The position numbers and the translations under genes were made by a program. A stretch of DNA of 15,471 bases from the NCBI GenBank assembly GCA_947589375.1, contig CANQAO010000013.1, positions 1 through 15,471 on the forward strand, given 5' to 3'. Origin of the DNA: an uncultured Bacilli bacterium (GTDB taxonomy: Bacteria > Bacillota_I > Bacilli_A > RF39 > UBA660). The stretch's first letter is position 1. Every line of letters starts with the position of its first letter. Below, one piece after another: positions 14,115 to 15,471 of this stretch. The notes beneath the pieces are model-generated. The model was given only the letters and a program-made list of their open reading frames with translations. It was not told where the DNA came from and made no database searches.

Positions 14115-14957
14115 TTATTCTTGTAATTCTTTTTCTAAAGAAACTATTTTATATCCTTTGCTTTTAATATAATCGATAATTGGGGTAATTTCATTATTTA
14201 ACTTAAAACTCGTGTCTATCGAAATTAAGGCCCCATTTTTAAGGGCTTTTTTGACTTTAAAATATGGTCTATCTTTGATTACTATGGTGGGGATAATCGT
14301 ATACGATTTTTGTTTTTGACAGATATCTAAAATTTTTTTATTTTTTATTTTAGTATAACAATAATTGTTGTGTTGACCTGCATTTAAAATAACAGTTTTC
14401 AGCCATATAAAATCAGGATGATTATAATCTTCATTTTTACTGAGATTGCCAATAGTATGTCCTGCTTTAATTAAATTAGCAACTAAAAGATAATTTTTTT
14501 CTAAAAAATCACTTTCAATAAAAAAAGTACCTGTCACTTTTTCTTTTTTTAGCACCCTAATAATTTTATTTAAGTTATGATTATCAGTAACTTTAAAAAT
14601 TAAAGCTACTTTTTTGGCCTTTTTATTACCACTGATTATATATTTATCTTGGTTTTCTTTTAATTCATCTTTGATTTTAATGTCTTTATATTTAATCATT
14701 TTCTCATCAAAATAACCTATTTCGCGCATGGCATTATAACTTTTATTAATATCAACTTCTTGGCCGTTTATCCCTGGAATAATTGTCTCTTTAGTCATAA
14801 TTGGTAAAACGGCCTCTTTTTTATAATTAGGGGCTTTAAGTTTTATTTCGTTTAATAAATCATCACTTAACTTAGCTACTGTATCCACTTCTTTAGAATA
14901 CCAAAAACTACCCACCAGCAAAGTAATGATCCCTAAAATCTGAAAGCCTTGCTTCAT
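14115..14957 (-). CDS. Polysaccharide deacetylase-fold protein lacking catalytic residues
   Basis: 280 residues from the start with the AGGTGA ribosome site; ATGs further up (to 15005) have none. A membrane anchor lies at about residues 5-20. A membrane-distal segment contains TIIPGINGQEVDINKSYNAM (58-77), and residues 116-280 form a NodB-type barrel (KKVALIFKVTD, VTGTFFIESDFL, GHTIGNLS, ALISIDTS). The catalytic motif TFDDGP reads FKVTDN, and the metal His of GNH is Leu172 in GNLS. The C-terminal His motif is also gone, so deacetylation is unlikely. In Bacilli, related proteins (PdaB, YlxY) act in spore cortex or envelope biology. It lies 46 bases upstream of the SpoVID-like gene in the same direction, which fits a spore-envelope role. 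Confidence 0.75.
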   Translation of the reverse strand: MKQGFQILGIITLLVGSFWYSKEVDTVAKLSDDLLNEIKLKAPNYKKEAVLPIMTKETIIPGINGQEVDINKSYNAMREIGYFDEKMIKYKDIKIKDELKENQDKYIISGNKKAKKVALIFKVTDNHNLNKIIRVLKKEKVTGTFFIESDFLEKNYLLVANLIKAGHTIGNLSKNEDYNHPDFIWLKTVILNAGQHNNYCYTKIKNKKILDICQKQKSYTIIPTIVIKDRPYFKVKKALKNGALISIDTSFKLNNEITPIIDYIKSKGYKIVSLEKELQE

Positions 14958-14988
14958 AATCTCACCTAAGAAATTATATGACTTCTTC

Positions 14989-15015
14989 ACTATTTTCATG
15001 CTCATTCATATGATA
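14989..15015 (+). promoter_or_regulatory. Sigma-K-like promoter of the Gly/Tyr-rich gene
   Basis: AC at 14989-14990 and CATATGATA at 15007-15015 match the sigma-K pattern (AC, 16-base spacer, CATA-NNN-TA). Predicted start is near 15021, just before the ribosome site AAGGGGGAT. There is no good sigmaA alternative. The match is short, so it is suggestive only. Confidence 0.4.
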
Positions 15016-15021
15016 ATATGA
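14993..15021 (-). promoter_or_regulatory. Possible sigma-E-like promoter of the deacetylase-fold gene
   Basis: Minus-strand TCATATT (15015-15021) matches the sigma-E -35 pattern KMATATT. After 14 bases CATGAAAA (14993-15000) is a partial match to CATACANT. It overlaps the plus-strand sigma-K-like site, so the two genes would share a divergent sporulation promoter region. Confidence 0.3.
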
Positions 15022-15034
15022 AAGGGGGATCAAC

Positions 15035-15265
15035 ATGGGACCATATGCGAATATGTATAGACAACCGATGAATTTTGGCAGACCTAATTACAATAGACCT
15101 GGAAATAATAGATTAGTTGGTGGTGGATTTTTAGGACCATTTTTATTAGGTGGACTAACTGGTGGTTTAGTAGCACCATTCTTCTATGGTGGTGGTTACG
15201 GTTATGGTAGACCAAATAATTATTACCCTGGATATTACTACCCTCCATACTATAGACCATATTAA
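15035..15265 (+). CDS. Small Gly/Tyr/Pro/Asn-rich protein, probable spore coat component
   Basis: 76 residues starting MGPYANMYRQP. The first third is rich in Asn/Arg/Pro (RPNYNRPGNN), the middle is a Gly-Leu-Phe stretch (GGGFLGPFLLGGLTGG) that could insert into or pack on a membrane, and the end is a Gly/Tyr/Pro repeat (YGGGYGYGRP, YYPGYYYPPYYRPY). No Cys. Tyr/Gly-rich small proteins of this kind are frequent in spore coats, where Tyr can be cross-linked; this is an inference from composition. The ribosome site is AAGGGGGAT and a strong terminator follows the stop directly. It is divergent from the spore-envelope genes and has a sigma-K-like promoter, which supports late mother-cell expression. 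Confidence 0.8.
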   Translation: MGPYANMYRQPMNFGRPNYNRPGNNRLVGGGFLGPFLLGGLTGGLVAPFFYGGGYGYGRPNNYYPGYYYPPYYRPY

Positions 15266-15290
15266 AATCTGGAAAAATTCCAGATTTTTT
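15265..15290 (+). terminator. Terminator of the Gly/Tyr-rich gene
   Basis: A perfect 10-bp stem AAATCTGGAA / TTCCAGATTT with a three-base loop ends in a run of six T. It starts on the last base of the stop codon. Confidence 0.9.
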
Positions 15291-15306
15291 GTTGGTTTAA
15301 ATGCTT

Positions 15307-15333
15307 AAAAAGAAAACTCTATTTCAAGTTTTC
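15307..15333 (-). terminator. Terminator of the Rpn-family gene
   Basis: A 7-bp stem pairs GAAAACT and AGTTTTC (15312-15318 with 15327-15333) around the stop codon, followed on the minus strand by five T. Moderately strong. Confidence 0.6.
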
Positions 15334-15471
15334 TATTTCGGCTTTAGATAAATTAGTATATTTGATTATTGTATCAATATCTACTTTATCTTTTTTCATG
15401 TTTAAAGCTATTTCTATGTTTCTTTTGTTTTCGCCTTTCATAGTCGCTTCAGCCATTAATGTATTGTGAAG
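15319..15471 (-). CDS. Rpn-family PD-(D/E)XK nuclease/transposase-like protein, C-terminus only (partial)
   Basis: Only the last 50 residues are in the window; the gene continues beyond the right edge. They read KGENKRNIEIALNM, KKDKVDIDTIIKYTNLS and KAEIENLK before a TAG stop. This matches the tail I know from Rpn/PDDEXK_2 family proteins: a 'KGE/EGx' helix, then 'A-x-x-M-x-x-x-x-x-D-x-x-x-I-x-x-x-T-x-L-S-x-x-E-I-x-x-L'. These proteins promote RecA-independent recombination in vitro and are often multi-copy. The catalytic core is outside the window, so activity cannot be judged. Confidence 0.75.
   Translation of the reverse strand, partial: LHNTLMAEATMKGENKRNIEIALNMKKDKVDIDTIIKYTNLSKAEIENLK

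Noticed and set aside
1..15471. CRISPR arrays, tRNA or rRNA genes, insertion sequences, phage attachment sites
   Set aside because: I saw no regularly spaced repeats, no tRNA-like TTCGA/anticodon layouts, no rRNA segments and no terminal inverted repeats flanking a transposase. The only mobile signals are the group II intron and the partial Rpn gene.

Overview
The window is about 15.5 kb of AT-rich DNA. It reads as chromosome of a low-GC, endospore-forming member of the Bacillota (Bacilli/Erysipelotrichia-like, possibly a gut lineage). The evidence is strong AGGAGG-type ribosome sites, a tRNA-Val T-box, TGA used as a stop (tmk, hemW, the LamG gene), and a SpoVID/YsxE-like spore-coat gene pair. 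I cannot name the genus. Almost everything runs on the minus strand; the only plus-strand genes are one small Gly/Tyr-rich protein and one doubtful membrane micro-ORF.

Layout, left to right. (1) 1-149: the 5' end of a membrane-anchored surface-type protein, with its promoter at 209-237. (2) 311-2452: a folate/dTMP operon transcribed thyA, folA, tmk. It has a clean promoter inside the 3' end of hemW and a terminator overlapping the tmk stop. (3) 2440-5309: lepA then hemW, overlapping by one base. (4) About 5317-6768: a group II intron with a recognisable domain V, sitting in the short leader of lepA between an extended -10 promoter and the lepA start codon. Its reverse transcriptase/maturase gene has lost its N-terminal part. 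(5) 6796-7777: two pilin-like genes, one canonical and one divergent, with a promoter carrying a 16-bp palindrome and a terminator. (6) 7803-11325: a T-box leader with a GTA (Val) specifier, then an HD-domain phosphohydrolase gene, then valS. (7) 11322-12335: a LamG-like surface protein with a pilin-like N-terminus. (8) 12349-14957: a spore-envelope block (deacetylase-fold protein, SpoVID-like LysM protein, YsxE/CotS-like kinase-fold protein). (9) 15035-15290: a divergent Gly/Tyr/Pro-rich coat-like protein with a sigma-K-like promoter. (10) 15319-15471: the C-terminus of an Rpn-family (PD-(D/E)XK) protein.

How it fits together. The order spoVID-ysxE-(T-box)-valS matches the Bacillus subtilis order spoVID-ysxE-valS, here opened up by a LamG gene and an HD gene. 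lepA-hemW and thyA-folA are also pairs conserved in Bacilli. The most interesting structural point is the group II intron. It appears to separate the lepA promoter and a possible GGTG ribosome site from the lepA start, so lepA and hemW expression may depend on splicing by a maturase supplied from elsewhere. I found no entirely new multi-gene system. The best candidates for something under-described are the intron-gated lepA leader, the T-box-controlled HD gene, and the spore block built from apparently catalytically dead enzyme folds.
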